A stretch of 49,137 nucleotides of DNA from Bacteroidales bacterium UBA4353 (GTDB taxonomy: Bacteria; Bacteroidota; Bacteroidia; Bacteroidales; Paludibacteraceae). Positions 16,641-26,710 of the stretch are shown piece by piece. A model generated the notes under the pieces. The model worked only from the letters and a program-made list of their open reading frames with translations. It searched no databases and was not told where the DNA came from. How positions within the stretch are numbered: position 1 is the first letter of the stretch; every line of letters begins with the position of its first letter. The position numbers and the translations under genes are program-made. Where the stretch lies: positions 1 through 49,137 of the forward strand of contig DGSV01000112.1 of NCBI GenBank assembly GCA_002394025.1, in the 5' to 3' direction.

Positions 16641-18937
16641 TGTATTGTAATCTTTTTTGAACGGGTTAAACATCTGCTGTCCGGCGCCACCCATACCTCG
16701 TAATCAGCAGGGTCTGTAGTGCGGTAATATTCAGCGGTTTTGCCTTTCCATTTCTCGTGCCAGTAAGCAAGGTCGTCGGGTGTCAGCTTGAATTCTACGG
16801 TAACACTCTCCCCTGATTTTATCATTATTTTCCTGAATCCTTTGAGTTCCTTAACCGGTCTGGCGAGTTCTCCTGACATTTGGTGGACATAGAGCTGCGG
16901 GACTTCCATGGCATCATATTTCCCAGTATTAGTGATTGAGCACTTCACAGAGAACTCCTGTCTTTCGGTTCCTGAGTCATGGTTCTTGCCTACCGACTCC
17001 ACGATATCCACTTCGCCATATTCGAAAGTTGTGTAACTCAGTCCATAACCGAAATGGAACAAAGGTTGGTCACCAACTTCAAGATGATAACTTGACTGTC
17101 CTATCGAAAATTGCGGGCATCCGATGGGTATGTCATTGATAAGCATTGGTGTTGTAGCCGGTCGTCCGGTATTAAGTCTATTATAGTACATGGGCACCTG
17201 TCCTACCATCTGCGGCATAGTCATTGGCAAATGTCCTGATGGGACAACATCACCGGCAATAACACTAAGCAGTGCCGGTCCCGCCATAGTTCCTCCGTGA
17301 TATGCGTAGAGTACAGCTGCTGCTTTTTCCACTTCATTGCCAATAGTAAGCGGTCTGCCCGCCATAACAATCATTACTGCAGGTTTGCCTGTTTTTGCCA
17401 GCTCCTCCATCATGCGGCATTGTGCTCCCGGCAGGTTTATGTCGGCACGGCACCTTGCCTCCCCTGAAAGGATGGCCTCCTCGCCGCAAAAATATAGTAT
17501 AGCATCGACATTTTTGGCAGCTTTCACGGCACGCTCAATGCCTTCGCCAGAAGTATCGCGGCTATAGGTAAGTCCCGGTTCATAAGCGACACTGAAACGG
17601 CTATCCTGCTTGAAAGCCATCAGTGGTGTGACGCTATGTTCGGGTTCTCCATCAAAAATCCAAGTTCCCAATTGTTCTTTCTTGGCATCGGCGAGCGGTC
17701 CGCAGATAAGAATATTTACCTTATTGTCGTTATTAACAAGCGGCAGAATGCCGTTATTTTTGAGTAGTACGGCGCTTTCTTGCGCTGTTTTCAGAGCTGT
17801 ATCGAGTGCTTTCTGCGAGTAATATTCTGGTGTTTCTGTTGTTGCGTAAGGTTGATTGAAAAGTCCGAGCCGGAATTTGAGTCTCAGTATGTTACGCACC
17901 ATATCATCAATACGTTTCCGGTCTATCGCTCCCTTATCGAGCAATTGCTGTGCGTATTTTTCGTAGAGGTGTCCTTCCATATCTATCTCCATCTGCGCTT
18001 GATAACACCTTATTGCGGCTTCCTGTTTGTCGGCACAGAGACCGTGAGGTATCAAGTCGGAACCTGATCCCCAATCAGATATCAGTACCCCGTCGTAGTT
18101 CCACTCGTTGCGCAGGATATCAATATTGAGATGTTGATTGGCTGATGACGGCAATCCGTTCAGAGCATTGAAAGAACACATCATGGTCATTGCTCCTGCC
18201 TCGGCACAAGCCTTAAAAGGTGGCAGATAGACGTCCCGTAGTAGTATTTCAGGTATCCACGTAGTGTTGTAGTCCCTGCCGGACTCTGAAGCTCCATAGC
18301 CGGCAAAATGTTTTGCGCAAGCAGCCAAACCATTGATTATTTGGTCACTGTCGTTAATTGGATTATTAGCACATGAAAACTGGTATCCCCGCACCGTGGC
18401 AGCTCCCATTACTTCAGTGAGATATGTGTCTTCTCCATATCCTTCTGCCAGTCTTCCCCATCGAGCGTCGCGAGCTATGTCAACCATTGGCGAGAATGTT
18501 AGCCTAATGCCGGTCTGCACCGTTTCCTCGGCCGTCATGCGAGCCCCTTGTTCCACAAGCTGTGGATTCCACGTAGCTGCTTGTCCGATGGGTATTGGCA
18601 GTATAGTCTTGAAACCGTGAATTACATCACGGCAAAACAGCAGTGGAATTCCTAACCTACTCTCTTCCATAGCGATACGCTGCAGGCGATTGACTTCTTT
18701 CGGGTCTGCCACATTAAGTAGCGAGCCAACTTGTCCTGCACGTATTTGCGCTTCCTTATCGGCGTTCATCCATCCCTCAAGTTGGTTCATCTGACCTATT
18801 TTTTCCTCAAAAGTCATCAAGGCGAGCAACGAATCCACTTTTTGACTTAAGGGATCTGCAGCTGTCTTGCCGGTGCATGCAGCAAATACCGCAACAGCAA
18901 GAATGAGAACATATTTTAATATTTTCCTAACTATCAT
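16637..18937 (-). CDS. GH3 beta-glucosidase, lipoprotein
   Basis: Starts at the ATG at 18937 (MIVRKILKYVLILAV); an upstream TTG would add five residues. Lipobox Cys21 (AVFAAC). It is a complete GH3 enzyme of about 766 residues: N-terminal TIM barrel with EEKIGQMNQLEG, HGFKTILPIPIGQAATWN, MVDIARDARWGR..EGYGED, KHFAGYGASESGRDYN and the nucleophile motif VLISDWGS (Asp288). The alpha/beta sandwich (LICGPLADAKKEQLGTW...GEARCRADI) and a C-terminal Fn3-like domain (FEYGEVDIVES..., PVKELKGFRK) follow. It should release glucose from the non-reducing ends of beta-gluco-oligosaccharides in the periplasm or at the surface. Last enzyme gene of the glucan locus, 108 bp beyond GH30. Confidence 0.93.
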   Translation of the reverse strand: MIVRKILKYVLILAVAVFAACTGKTAADPLSQKVDSLLALMTFEEKIGQMNQLEGWMNADKEAQIRAGQVGSLLNVADPKEVNRLQRIAMEESRLGIPLLFCRDVIHGFKTILPIPIGQAATWNPQLVEQGARMTAEETVQTGIRLTFSPMVDIARDARWGRLAEGYGEDTYLTEVMGAATVRGYQFSCANNPINDSDQIINGLAACAKHFAGYGASESGRDYNTTWIPEILLRDVYLPPFKACAEAGAMTMMCSFNALNGLPSSANQHLNIDILRNEWNYDGVLISDWGSGSDLIPHGLCADKQEAAIRCYQAQMEIDMEGHLYEKYAQQLLDKGAIDRKRIDDMVRNILRLKFRLGLFNQPYATTETPEYYSQKALDTALKTAQESAVLLKNNGILPLVNNDNKVNILICGPLADAKKEQLGTWIFDGEPEHSVTPLMAFKQDSRFSVAYEPGLTYSRDTSGEGIERAVKAAKNVDAILYFCGEEAILSGEARCRADINLPGAQCRMMEELAKTGKPAVMIVMAGRPLTIGNEVEKAAAVLYAYHGGTMAGPALLSVIAGDVVPSGHLPMTMPQMVGQVPMYYNRLNTGRPATTPMLINDIPIGCPQFSIGQSSYHLEVGDQPLFHFGYGLSYTTFEYGEVDIVESVGKNHDSGTERQEFSVKCSITNTGKYDAMEVPQLYVHQMSGELARPVKELKGFRKIMIKSGESVTVEFKLTPDDLAYWHEKWKGKTAEYYRTTDPADYEVWVAPDSRCLTRSKKITIH

Positions 18938-19045
18938 CTTATTTTCGGTCAATTACAAATTATTAAACACGGTCTTTTGTAGTGAGTTATGCACAACGAC
19001 AGAGTAACATTCGATACTACGGAACAAATTGGTCAATGCTGTTTT

Positions 19046-20647
19046 TCAGACTTTAATGCGAAGAGTGAGCAAGGAATTGGCAGGTAGTTGCACTTGTGCC
19101 GAATAGTCGCCGACACACATCGGCAAAGTCATGCTCTGCTTGTTGGAATTGAGGACGGTTATTGTGATAATTTTTTGCGCATTGCGCGTAGCGAGCAAAT
19201 ACACTCCTTCCATTTCACATTTTGAGCTGAGCACGACATCGCCCGGCCGTATAGTACGGCTCATTTGTTTAAGGACATAGAAGCAAGGTGTGTAATAGAC
19301 CGTACCGGACTGATAGTCAACCATAACTTCTGCGGCACAGTGGTTGAAGACATGTGTTGGTCCTCCGATACTGTCAAGTACTATATTCCAGTCCACGAAA
19401 CCTGTCATCCAATGGTTCATGCCTTCAATAATATATTTGGCATAGCGGTGTACCGGTGCGTATTTTGGATGCCATTCTGGCCAGAAAGGAGTGCTGTATG
19501 CCCAATCGGTAGCATTATCATTCCACCAGAAATCGTCATTTAAGAACCATCCTGACTCTTTGAAGCCCACAGGGTCTGTAACCCCAGCCCAAGGGTCCCG
19601 CCCGAGGTTATCGACGCAACCTTCGGTATGGAACAAAATCTTATCAGGATAGAGGTTATGAATAGAATCAAGGTGCTCCGGAAAACATGATACTGTACTT
19701 CCGTACCAATGCAGTGCCATACCGGCGGTGTAACGTCGTGCCGCGCTGTCACCATATATGGCATCAACATAGGGGTTCATTTCAAAGGTGTTTTGGTCAA
19801 ATCCAAGAATTTTAACATTTTGGAAGCCATTTTCAGCAAGAGTAGGACCAAGGTATTTGCCGATAAATTCAGCTTCTTGTGCCGGCGGGAAGTCCATGCT
19901 TTCCCATGACCCGTCATTGCCCATTGGCTCATTTTCCGGCGTAACAGCCCAAAACTCAATGCCTTCATTGCGATATGCCGCGAGATACCTGACAAAATAG
20001 TCGGCAAAAGTCTGATAATATTCTATGCGCAGTGAACCTCCGCGCCTGTTTTCTTTGTCATAGAATTTGCCGTTATCTTTCATCCATGCCGGTGCTGTCC
20101 AAGGACTACCAATAAGGTGTAAGATGTTGTCGGTCTGCTGTCTCTTGATGTCAGCCACTTCAGTGATAAGGTGATAGAGATCAAATTGCTCATCAACGAT
20201 TTGCGGATATTTTTCTTTTGAAAAGCCTTTTTTGTCTTCTTTGAGAGAGAAATTCTCCAATGCGGTATCACCCTCAACGTCGTCGAGGCTGTAAAATCCC
20301 TCGAGTGTAAAATCCGAAGCGCCTATCATAGTCCTCGCCGCTGAAAAGTTGGCTCCACTATCGGAAAAGAGCTCGCGCAGAACGGCATACCGCGTTTCCT
20401 TTGGCAGACATGCCAGCACAAAGGCCGAAGATTCGGTCATTGAACCACCTATGCCATCTATTGTCTGCTTCTCGTGATTTACATCCACAAAAGCCGCGTA
20501 TGACAATGTGTTAGTTGTAAAAGTTACTGCGGGTTGCACGGCACATTTCTCGCCTGACGCAGCGGTGAGAAGCACTTCTGAAGTCGTAATACTTGACGTG
20601 CATGCCGTGACAAACAATGGGAATAGAAGAAGAAGCTTTTTCATCAT
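19046..20647 (-). CDS. GH30 beta-glucanase/glucosidase, lipoprotein
   Basis: I chose the ATG at 20647 (MMKKLLLLFPLFVTAC): it gives a lipoprotein signal with Cys16, while the longer frame adds 28 unconvincing residues. GH30 family hallmarks: IDGIGGSMTESSAFVLACLP, ARTMIGASDFTLEGFYSLDD, LIGSPWTAPAWMKDN, acid/base Glu240 in VTPENEPMG, HWYG, and nucleophile Glu342 in LFHTEGC; the C-terminal beta-sandwich is present. Bacterial GH30 enzymes of this kind include beta-1,6-glucanases (GH30_3) and glucosylceramidase-like beta-glucosidases. In this locus a beta-1,6-glucan branch-cutting role is the best guess, but subfamily is not proven. Confidence 0.9.
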   Translation of the reverse strand: MMKKLLLLFPLFVTACTSSITTSEVLLTAASGEKCAVQPAVTFTTNTLSYAAFVDVNHEKQTIDGIGGSMTESSAFVLACLPKETRYAVLRELFSDSGANFSAARTMIGASDFTLEGFYSLDDVEGDTALENFSLKEDKKGFSKEKYPQIVDEQFDLYHLITEVADIKRQQTDNILHLIGSPWTAPAWMKDNGKFYDKENRRGGSLRIEYYQTFADYFVRYLAAYRNEGIEFWAVTPENEPMGNDGSWESMDFPPAQEAEFIGKYLGPTLAENGFQNVKILGFDQNTFEMNPYVDAIYGDSAARRYTAGMALHWYGSTVSCFPEHLDSIHNLYPDKILFHTEGCVDNLGRDPWAGVTDPVGFKESGWFLNDDFWWNDNATDWAYSTPFWPEWHPKYAPVHRYAKYIIEGMNHWMTGFVDWNIVLDSIGGPTHVFNHCAAEVMVDYQSGTVYYTPCFYVLKQMSRTIRPGDVVLSSKCEMEGVYLLATRNAQKIITITVLNSNKQSMTLPMCVGDYSAQVQLPANSLLTLRIKV

Positions 20648-20795
20648 GGGTTCAAGAAAAATGGGTTGTCGTTCTACGGAGATGGACAGAAGATTAGGTC
20701 CTTTTATTGAGAATGAAATATCAAAATCCACTTAATGTTCAGAAAATCCGGAGATGTGAGGCGGAAGATTTGAAAAATTCTGATGGGTCGAAAGT

Positions 20796-20827
20796 ATTCG
20801 GAGATTCGGAAATTCGGAGATTCGGAA
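20796..20827 (+). repeat. Four-fold 8-bp tandem repeat
   Basis: ATTCGGAG and ATTCGGAA alternate for four units between the GH161-like and GH30 genes. Nothing else, including no promoter or terminator, stands out in the 197-bp gap (20648-20844). Confidence 0.8.
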
Positions 20828-20844
20828 ATGAGACAGTAATTCTT

Positions 20845-23800
20845 TTATTCTTTTGGTTGGAATTGGTATTTGATTGTTTTCACTTTTCCACTACGGCTGA
20901 ATATCAGAGTCGCGATGTCTCCCGGTATCACACTGCCCTCGACGTGGCATGATGTTCCGTCAGCGAATTCAATAGCTATTTGTGGTTCTTGGTCAGACAA
21001 AAAGTACTCAAACATCACGGCACAATAGGTAAAATCGAGCTTGTCATCAATAAAATCAACTCGCTGTATCATAGTCGGAACTATATGTATCTCACCATTG
21101 ATAACCTCTATTCCGAGTTCGAAAAAGCGGTTTATGATGTCTTCTTTGACTTGTCCTGTCATTCCCGGTTGTTGCACTCCCGCCATTGATGGCGTATGAG
21201 AATATGCGTCAAATGGGAAAGAACCATACTGCTGTGGCGTTTTGTGCGAGCCTATACCATCGCGAATTGCCCGATAGTGTTTTTTAAGTCGTTGAAGGAC
21301 TTCAGGTTCTTGTGTTTGTCTGATATTTTCGCCAACAGCGAGTAGCAGTTTTGACACCATGTGCCAGTAGATACACCCGAGTCCTTCGTATTTATAGAAC
21401 GTGCCACTGCGACCGGTGAAGGCATGATGATGGAATGTTTGTTCGTAAATATCAGCGAGTTGACGGTGTTCTTCTCCATTGAGTACTATACCATATTTGT
21501 CAACAGCCCGGAACATAAAGTCGGCATTATTGAAATCGGCATTGAAATGCACACCTCCTATGTCATCAACATCGACTATAATTCCTTTATGCTCTTTGAG
21601 CAGCCGTTGAATGACGGGTTGTTTAGCAAGTTCGGGGCATATATTATTCTTTTCGAGGAATGACGGGCGGCGTCTGTTTGGATAGAGCATATAACTGTTT
21701 TGATCGGGTCTGTAAAGGTCCGAGGTCCGCATACTATCAAGCAGTTCAGCGACTTGTGTGGCTTTGATGGTTCCTGAACTGAGCACCGCCACTTGCCCTT
21801 CGAGCATTGGATAGAGGGTTTCGACACTGATTTTTTGTTCAGAGAATTGGACGAGGTTATAGGCATTGTAAAGTCCGTCGGGACGTTTATTGGCATTGAT
21901 AGAATGGTCGATGAAACGCAGCGTAAGGTCGAAAAACTCATTCAGCGCCCCTTGACTGACATTGACGATCGTTGTACTATAACCTTGATATGCTTTGTTG
22001 CGATAATGCTCCGCGGCACGTCCTACTATTTCCGTGAAGCGATAACGTTCCTCATCAGTGAAATGCTTATTGAGACAATGTTTTGTCAGTCTCATGGCTT
22101 CCATTATTTCCATAACAAACTTCTCCACATCCGCTGATATGCGATATTGCCCCATAGCGGCAAAGAGTTCTTTGATGAAGTTCACGTACCGCCTCATATA
22201 ACATAATGTTACCATTGACGCGCCATAGCCCACAAGGGCGTTATTGGCATCATTCCATTCGGGTCGCAGGGTGTTCATCCATATTCCCGCTGCGGGTATG
22301 AAGTTTCCGAGTTTGGCGAGTAGCGGTATGAGCAGTTTTTCCGCCATTGTGGCAAGTTGCACGCCACCCTCGGCATCGCGTACTAATCTTGCGTCTTCAC
22401 CATAAGTTGGTATTGCAGCGAAGATAGCATTGTGTAATTCAGCATCGAAGCGTATAGAGTTTTTAGGGTCACGGACTATCTCGTCAAATGTTTTGAGACG
22501 ATACGGCACATTGGCGAAAGCGAATATCGCTTCGTTGAGCAAATCCCGCAGTGCTTGTGGATTATGATGGTATGAAAGTTCGAGAAGTTTGAGCAGATAA
22601 ATAATCTGATGATCACCCCAATAGCCGATATTAGACCACGGGTTATCGGGTTCTATAACCTCCCAGTCTATGCCTTCGGACGTTATCTTATAAGGATTGT
22701 AGCCATCGATCGTTGTGGCATTGAGGAACTTAGCTATTATTCCGTTGATATATAGCGGATAAGACAGTGATAGCGCTTCCCAGTTTTGGAATATGTCGCG
22801 CCAATTGCCTTGATAGGAAATTATGCGTTTGCCGTTCTGATCGTTGACACGAATATTGAACAGATTCCATGGCCGTGAGGGGTCTCCGTGCCTTCGACTG
22901 AACGTGAGAGGCAGATATTCGAGAGCCAAACGGTGCAGTTGTTTATCGCGCGTATTAATGACAAGACTAAGCAGGTCGGCATATTGTATCTGTTCGGGCA
23001 AAGCGTGCAGCACAGCGTCGTTGCGAACAGCCACTTCTCTATTGAAAAGCCTGACGTGATTGGCAAAAGCTTTACCATTAATCTCATAGTCATCGCAATA
23101 GAAACCGCCACGCATTGTGTTAAACAAAGTATTAGCGAAATGTCGTGCGTCGTTATGTTCATCAGCAGTATGCTGAAAACCATCGTTTTGCCCTACTATG
23201 TCACATAGAGTTTGCCGGCTATGAGCCATACCTGCCTCGATGTCTTGCGCAAGATTGTCCTGACTGAGCATATTTATCATGCGTCTGACTTGCACTGCGT
23301 CCTTTGCCACATCCGCCACAAAATACCATGTGCGCTGTTCTCCGGCTTGAAAATCTAATTTAGCATGAGCAAAAATAGCACCTCTTACTCCTTTACTCTC
23401 TGTTTCGGGCACTATACCGGCTCCGGTGCGAAAATTGCGTAATTGCCTTGAGCTGAGCAAGTAATCGGCTTCGGGAAGAGACACGCAATAAACTGTATTG
23501 CAGCGTAATGACTCGCTGGGTTCGGCACGGTCCACCAGTATGGCTTCCATACGGAAAAGAACGAGTGAGGTGTCTTCGACGAGTTCTGTTTTTTTATATC
23601 CATCAACGAGTGTTGAATAGGTATTTTGTGTGAGATGGTCCACACCTGCCGGAAGCACATTCTGCAGACCATCAATAAGTTCCACGCTGCAAGTTTTCAG
23701 GGATGTATTGATCAGTGTCGCTTTACGCACCCAACCATGGCGGTCAGAAGCGCACCAGAGATACTTGAAAGTCAACGAGAGGTCGATGTTCGTTTCAGTA

Positions 23801-24192
23801 AATAGCAGTTTATTGCCGATGGTATTTTTTGCTATTGTTCTGCGCAGATGATAGAGCCCCTGCTGCCGTTCGCTGAAAGGTTCCCAGAGAAAAGTATTAC
23901 CTTCCCTCGTAGCGCGAATGATGGTCTTGGGGCCTGTCATTTCATACTGCTCGGTAATTTTATCGTCAGTATAATACGGGAACAAAGCTTTGTCGGGGCT
24001 TTGTCTACCACAAGTCAGTCCTCCTGTACTAGAGACATACATCCACAAATCGGTATCCGATGCCAAACTGATAAAGAAAGGCTGCATAGTGTCGTAATCG
24101 GCTATCTGATAGAATTTTTCGCCATCGATATCCACAAAACGCCCCTCGGCTTGACGAGCAGGTTCTACAATTTTATTTTTTCCTAAGTACAT
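20845..24192 (-). CDS. GH161/GH149-like beta-1,3-oligoglucan phosphorylase (clan with GH94)
   Basis: 1115 residues with no signal peptide, so cytoplasmic. The N-terminus is a beta-sandwich (FVDIDGEKFYQIADYDTMQPF, SSTGGLTCGRQSPDKALFPYYTDD), followed by an (alpha/alpha)6-type catalytic region with GNWRDIFQNWEAL (about residues 462-474) and SNIGYWGDHQIIYLLKLLE (about 520-538), which recall GH94-clan inverting phosphorylases. Length, the start and these motifs fit the 1100-residue beta-1,3-oligoglucan phosphorylases; Bacteroidetes examples are mostly GH161. The expected reaction is oligo-beta-1,3-glucan plus phosphate to alpha-glucose 1-phosphate and a chain one unit shorter. It lies 27 bp after the symporter gene, consistent with one transcript. 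The GH161 versus GH149 choice is not settled. Confidence 0.75.
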   Translation of the reverse strand: MYLGKNKIVEPARQAEGRFVDIDGEKFYQIADYDTMQPFFISLASDTDLWMYVSSTGGLTCGRQSPDKALFPYYTDDKITEQYEMTGPKTIIRATREGNTFLWEPFSERQQGLYHLRRTIAKNTIGNKLLFTETNIDLSLTFKYLWCASDRHGWVRKATLINTSLKTCSVELIDGLQNVLPAGVDHLTQNTYSTLVDGYKKTELVEDTSLVLFRMEAILVDRAEPSESLRCNTVYCVSLPEADYLLSSRQLRNFRTGAGIVPETESKGVRGAIFAHAKLDFQAGEQRTWYFVADVAKDAVQVRRMINMLSQDNLAQDIEAGMAHSRQTLCDIVGQNDGFQHTADEHNDARHFANTLFNTMRGGFYCDDYEINGKAFANHVRLFNREVAVRNDAVLHALPEQIQYADLLSLVINTRDKQLHRLALEYLPLTFSRRHGDPSRPWNLFNIRVNDQNGKRIISYQGNWRDIFQNWEALSLSYPLYINGIIAKFLNATTIDGYNPYKITSEGIDWEVIEPDNPWSNIGYWGDHQIIYLLKLLELSYHHNPQALRDLLNEAIFAFANVPYRLKTFDEIVRDPKNSIRFDAELHNAIFAAIPTYGEDARLVRDAEGGVQLATMAEKLLIPLLAKLGNFIPAAGIWMNTLRPEWNDANNALVGYGASMVTLCYMRRYVNFIKELFAAMGQYRISADVEKFVMEIMEAMRLTKHCLNKHFTDEERYRFTEIVGRAAEHYRNKAYQGYSTTIVNVSQGALNEFFDLTLRFIDHSINANKRPDGLYNAYNLVQFSEQKISVETLYPMLEGQVAVLSSGTIKATQVAELLDSMRTSDLYRPDQNSYMLYPNRRRPSFLEKNNICPELAKQPVIQRLLKEHKGIIVDVDDIGGVHFNADFNNADFMFRAVDKYGIVLNGEEHRQLADIYEQTFHHHAFTGRSGTFYKYEGLGCIYWHMVSKLLLAVGENIRQTQEPEVLQRLKKHYRAIRDGIGSHKTPQQYGSFPFDAYSHTPSMAGVQQPGMTGQVKEDIINRFFELGIEVINGEIHIVPTMIQRVDFIDDKLDFTYCAVMFEYFLSDQEPQIAIEFADGTSCHVEGSVIPGDIATLIFSRSGKVKTIKYQFQPKE

Positions 24193-24219
24193 TATTGACT
24201 GTGTGTTAGTTACTGTATG

Positions 24220-25587
24220 TTAATCATTTTCTATTTCCACTCTGCGGTCGGCAAGTTCTTGCTTCATTTCCTCCATAGTCTGTGCGTCAAGTCCATAGAA
24301 TATCATCACCAGCGCGCACGAGGCGTACAGCACTCCCGGTATGACGCTCACCAGTAGTCTTATTCCAAGCATAGCGCTATCGCTCTGCACGTCGGCATTG
24401 GCTACGAAATGCGTCACGCCGAGTATCCAGCTTGCCGCGGCAGCTCCTATCGCCCAGCCTAATTTCTGCGCCAGTACAGATGCCGAAAAACATAAGCCTG
24501 TAGTGCGGCGGTTAAATTTCCATTCGCCATAGTCGGCAACATCCGCAAGCATAGTCCACAGCAATGGTACGGCAGGAGCATAAGCCATCTTGGCAAGGAC
24601 ATTAAAAGTATAAACAAGCAATAAGTTATCGCCGGCGACATATATCAGCGCGAAGAAAATTCCTGACAGGACCGAGGACATGATATACACGGTTTTGTTA
24701 CCAAAACGTTTTGCCAAAGGCTTTGATGCCGGTAAAGCCACTATTAGTGCCACAGTGCCTACGATATTGAATAGCTGCACGTTTTCGGCATCAGCGATGT
24801 AATACTTGAAATAGTATGCTATTGCGGCATTCTGCATGGCAAACATAATGAATGACACTATACCAACGATAGTGAGCACTATCCATGCCTTATTCATGAA
24901 TAGGTACTTGAAATCGGTTAGCACATTATTATCTTGTTTTTTGGGTTCTGGTACCCGTTCCTTGGTGGTAAAGAAAGTTATCAGGAAAAATATGACGCTG
25001 AGCACTCCGAACAGCATGACGGTGATTTGATAGCCCTGCGCCTGATTGACAGAGTCACCTTGTTGACCCAAAGCGCCAAAGAACGATACGAGATATAATG
25101 CAGCTCCGGTTACAATAAACTGCCCTATATAGGCTGAGATAAAACGATATGTATTCAATGACGCCCGCTCATTGCTATCATCGGTCATCACGGCACTTAG
25201 GGAGCTATAAGGCAGATTAACGAAAGCGTATGCGGTTCTCAACAGCAGACATGTTATCATAGCATAGGCGAATTTACCACTCATGGTAAAGTCGGGCGTT
25301 GTGAATGCCAACACTGCCAGTATGGCATAGGGCACGGCACCAAATAGCAGGTAGGGACGGAATTTGCCCCAACGAGTGTTAGTGCGATCGCTGATAACAC
25401 CGACAACGGGGTCCATCACGGCATCCCAAATACTACCCACGAACATTATCACACCTGCCAAATATGGGGTAAGACCATAAATGTCGGTGTAAAATATCAA
25501 CAGCCAGAAACCTACAAGGTCCCACACAAAGTGCGAGGCTGTATCACCAAGGCTATAACCTAGTTTTTCTTTTACTGAGAGTTTCAT
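24220..25587 (-). CDS. GPH-family sugar:cation symporter (MFS)
   Basis: 455 residues with about 12 transmembrane helices. The start KEKLGYSLGDTASHFVWDLVGFWLLIFYTD and the loop DAVMDPVVGVISDRTNTRWGKFRPYLL are diagnostic of the glycoside-pentoside-hexuronide:cation symporter family (MelB-like). LNLPYSSL-type and SLNTYRF motifs follow. It probably imports beta-gluco-oligosaccharides from periplasm to cytoplasm, feeding the phosphorylase encoded immediately downstream. A 148-bp gap separates it from the upstream GH16 gene; that gap holds only a doubled CGCTCGCTTA-type decamer (25611-25630) and no promoter I can defend. Confidence 0.9.
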   Translation of the reverse strand: MKLSVKEKLGYSLGDTASHFVWDLVGFWLLIFYTDIYGLTPYLAGVIMFVGSIWDAVMDPVVGVISDRTNTRWGKFRPYLLFGAVPYAILAVLAFTTPDFTMSGKFAYAMITCLLLRTAYAFVNLPYSSLSAVMTDDSNERASLNTYRFISAYIGQFIVTGAALYLVSFFGALGQQGDSVNQAQGYQITVMLFGVLSVIFFLITFFTTKERVPEPKKQDNNVLTDFKYLFMNKAWIVLTIVGIVSFIMFAMQNAAIAYYFKYYIADAENVQLFNIVGTVALIVALPASKPLAKRFGNKTVYIMSSVLSGIFFALIYVAGDNLLLVYTFNVLAKMAYAPAVPLLWTMLADVADYGEWKFNRRTTGLCFSASVLAQKLGWAIGAAAASWILGVTHFVANADVQSDSAMLGIRLLVSVIPGVLYASCALVMIFYGLDAQTMEEMKQELADRRVEIEND

Positions 25588-25735
25588 AAAATTGATAAAA
25601 GATAAAAGACCGCTCGCTTACGCTCGCTATTAGACAATAGACACTGCTTACGGATTAATATTATTTTCTTCTGTTTTTTCTAACGAATTATACGAACTTC
25701 TGTATTTCAATAATTATGTCATTGAGCCAGACACT

Positions 25736-26695
25736 CTATTGTTTATAGACTCTAATGTAGTCCACGAACATTTTGACCGGTGTTCCGTCAGCGGGCAATG
25801 CCGTAACACGTTGGAATGCCGGGTCATCTGCTGTAATCACTTCCGGATATTTCTCGGCAGAGGGCATATCGGGGAAAAATCCGCCTACCGAGAGGTTGAG
25901 CACAAAATAAAACGGGTGTCTGAAATAGCGTCCGGGTTTGTTTCTGCCATTACTTTTGAGTTCAAGATAGAAGTAGGGTTTTGCATCGGGGTACTTATCG
26001 TTGTCAAGATACATGGCTATATGCTTTTCATCCCATATCACCGTCCAGAGGTGGAAATCGCCCTGTACATCGTATGGAGCAGTAAACATTCCTGCCGTAT
26101 TGGGGTATTTACCATTATTGAAACTCTCGCCCCAATGTGCCGCCCCGTTGAAGAAACGGCTTTGAGTACCGTTCTTGATACCGTTGACATGTCCCATTTC
26201 GCAAATATCTATCTCTCCGCATTTGGGCCACACGACACGTCCTTGTCGTTTTAATTCTTTGATTTTTTTGTCTATATCGTCATTGTCACCGAGATTTGTA
26301 GCGAGGTTATTTCCCAACATCCAGAACGCCGGCCAAAGTCCGTCAGCAGTCTTTGGGAATGCTATCCGAGCTTCTATCTTACCATACTTCACTGTGACCT
26401 TGTCTTGCGTATTAAGCCGTGCCGATGTTGCCGGTCTGCCTCTGTAGTTTTCGCGTTGAGCTTTGATTACAAGGCAACTATCTCCGGTGACAGGATGTTT
26501 TTCGATAGATGCGTTGCGAGGTGTGTAGTACTGCAATTCGGCATTGCCCCCGCCACGTGAGTTATCCTCCAAATTCCATGAGGCGGTATCTATAGTAATG
26601 CCGTTGAACTCGTCATGCCACACAAGCTTCCACTGCTCCTGCCCATAAATCGCAAAAGCACATAACAGCGATAATATCAGCGACTTAATTCTCAT
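25736..26695 (-). CDS. GH16 endo-beta-glucanase, secreted
   Basis: Signal peptide MRIKSLILSLLCAFAIYG with no lipobox, then a single GH16 jelly-roll domain filling the protein. Catalytic motif CGEIDICEMG with Glu161 (nucleophile), Asp163 and Glu166 (acid/base). LWPAFWMLG and the C-terminal VDYIRVYKQ are also typical of laminarinase-type (GH16_3-like) enzymes. An insertion of about 25 residues (LATNLGDNDDIDKKIKELKR) sits before the catalytic strand, unlike the other two GH16 proteins here, and may shape substrate choice. It lies 15 bp downstream of the second GH16 gene. Confidence 0.93.
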   Translation of the reverse strand: MRIKSLILSLLCAFAIYGQEQWKLVWHDEFNGITIDTASWNLEDNSRGGGNAELQYYTPRNASIEKHPVTGDSCLVIKAQRENYRGRPATSARLNTQDKVTVKYGKIEARIAFPKTADGLWPAFWMLGNNLATNLGDNDDIDKKIKELKRQGRVVWPKCGEIDICEMGHVNGIKNGTQSRFFNGAAHWGESFNNGKYPNTAGMFTAPYDVQGDFHLWTVIWDEKHIAMYLDNDKYPDAKPYFYLELKSNGRNKPGRYFRHPFYFVLNLSVGGFFPDMPSAEKYPEVITADDPAFQRVTALPADGTPVKMFVDYIRVYKQ

Positions 26696-26710
26696 AGAAA
26701 TAACAATTAT

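Noticed and set aside
20796..20827. 8-bp ATTCGGA(G/A) tandem repeat as a phase-variation switch for GH30
   Set aside because: It lies about 150 bp upstream of the GH30 start, outside any visible promoter or coding frame; four units with two alternating forms do not suggest active slippage.
16637..24192. Cellulose or xyloglucan as the substrate of the locus
   Set aside because: No GH5, GH9, GH74, GH31 or GH43 genes are present; GH16 with GEIDIVEH, GH128 and GH30 point to beta-1,3 (with beta-1,6) glucan. Mixed-linkage glucan remains possible.
25611..25630. Doubled CGCTCGCTTA-type decamer upstream of the symporter gene as an operator
   Set aside because: Only two adjacent copies, no second site near other locus genes and no dyad symmetry; could be chance or part of another dispersed repeat.
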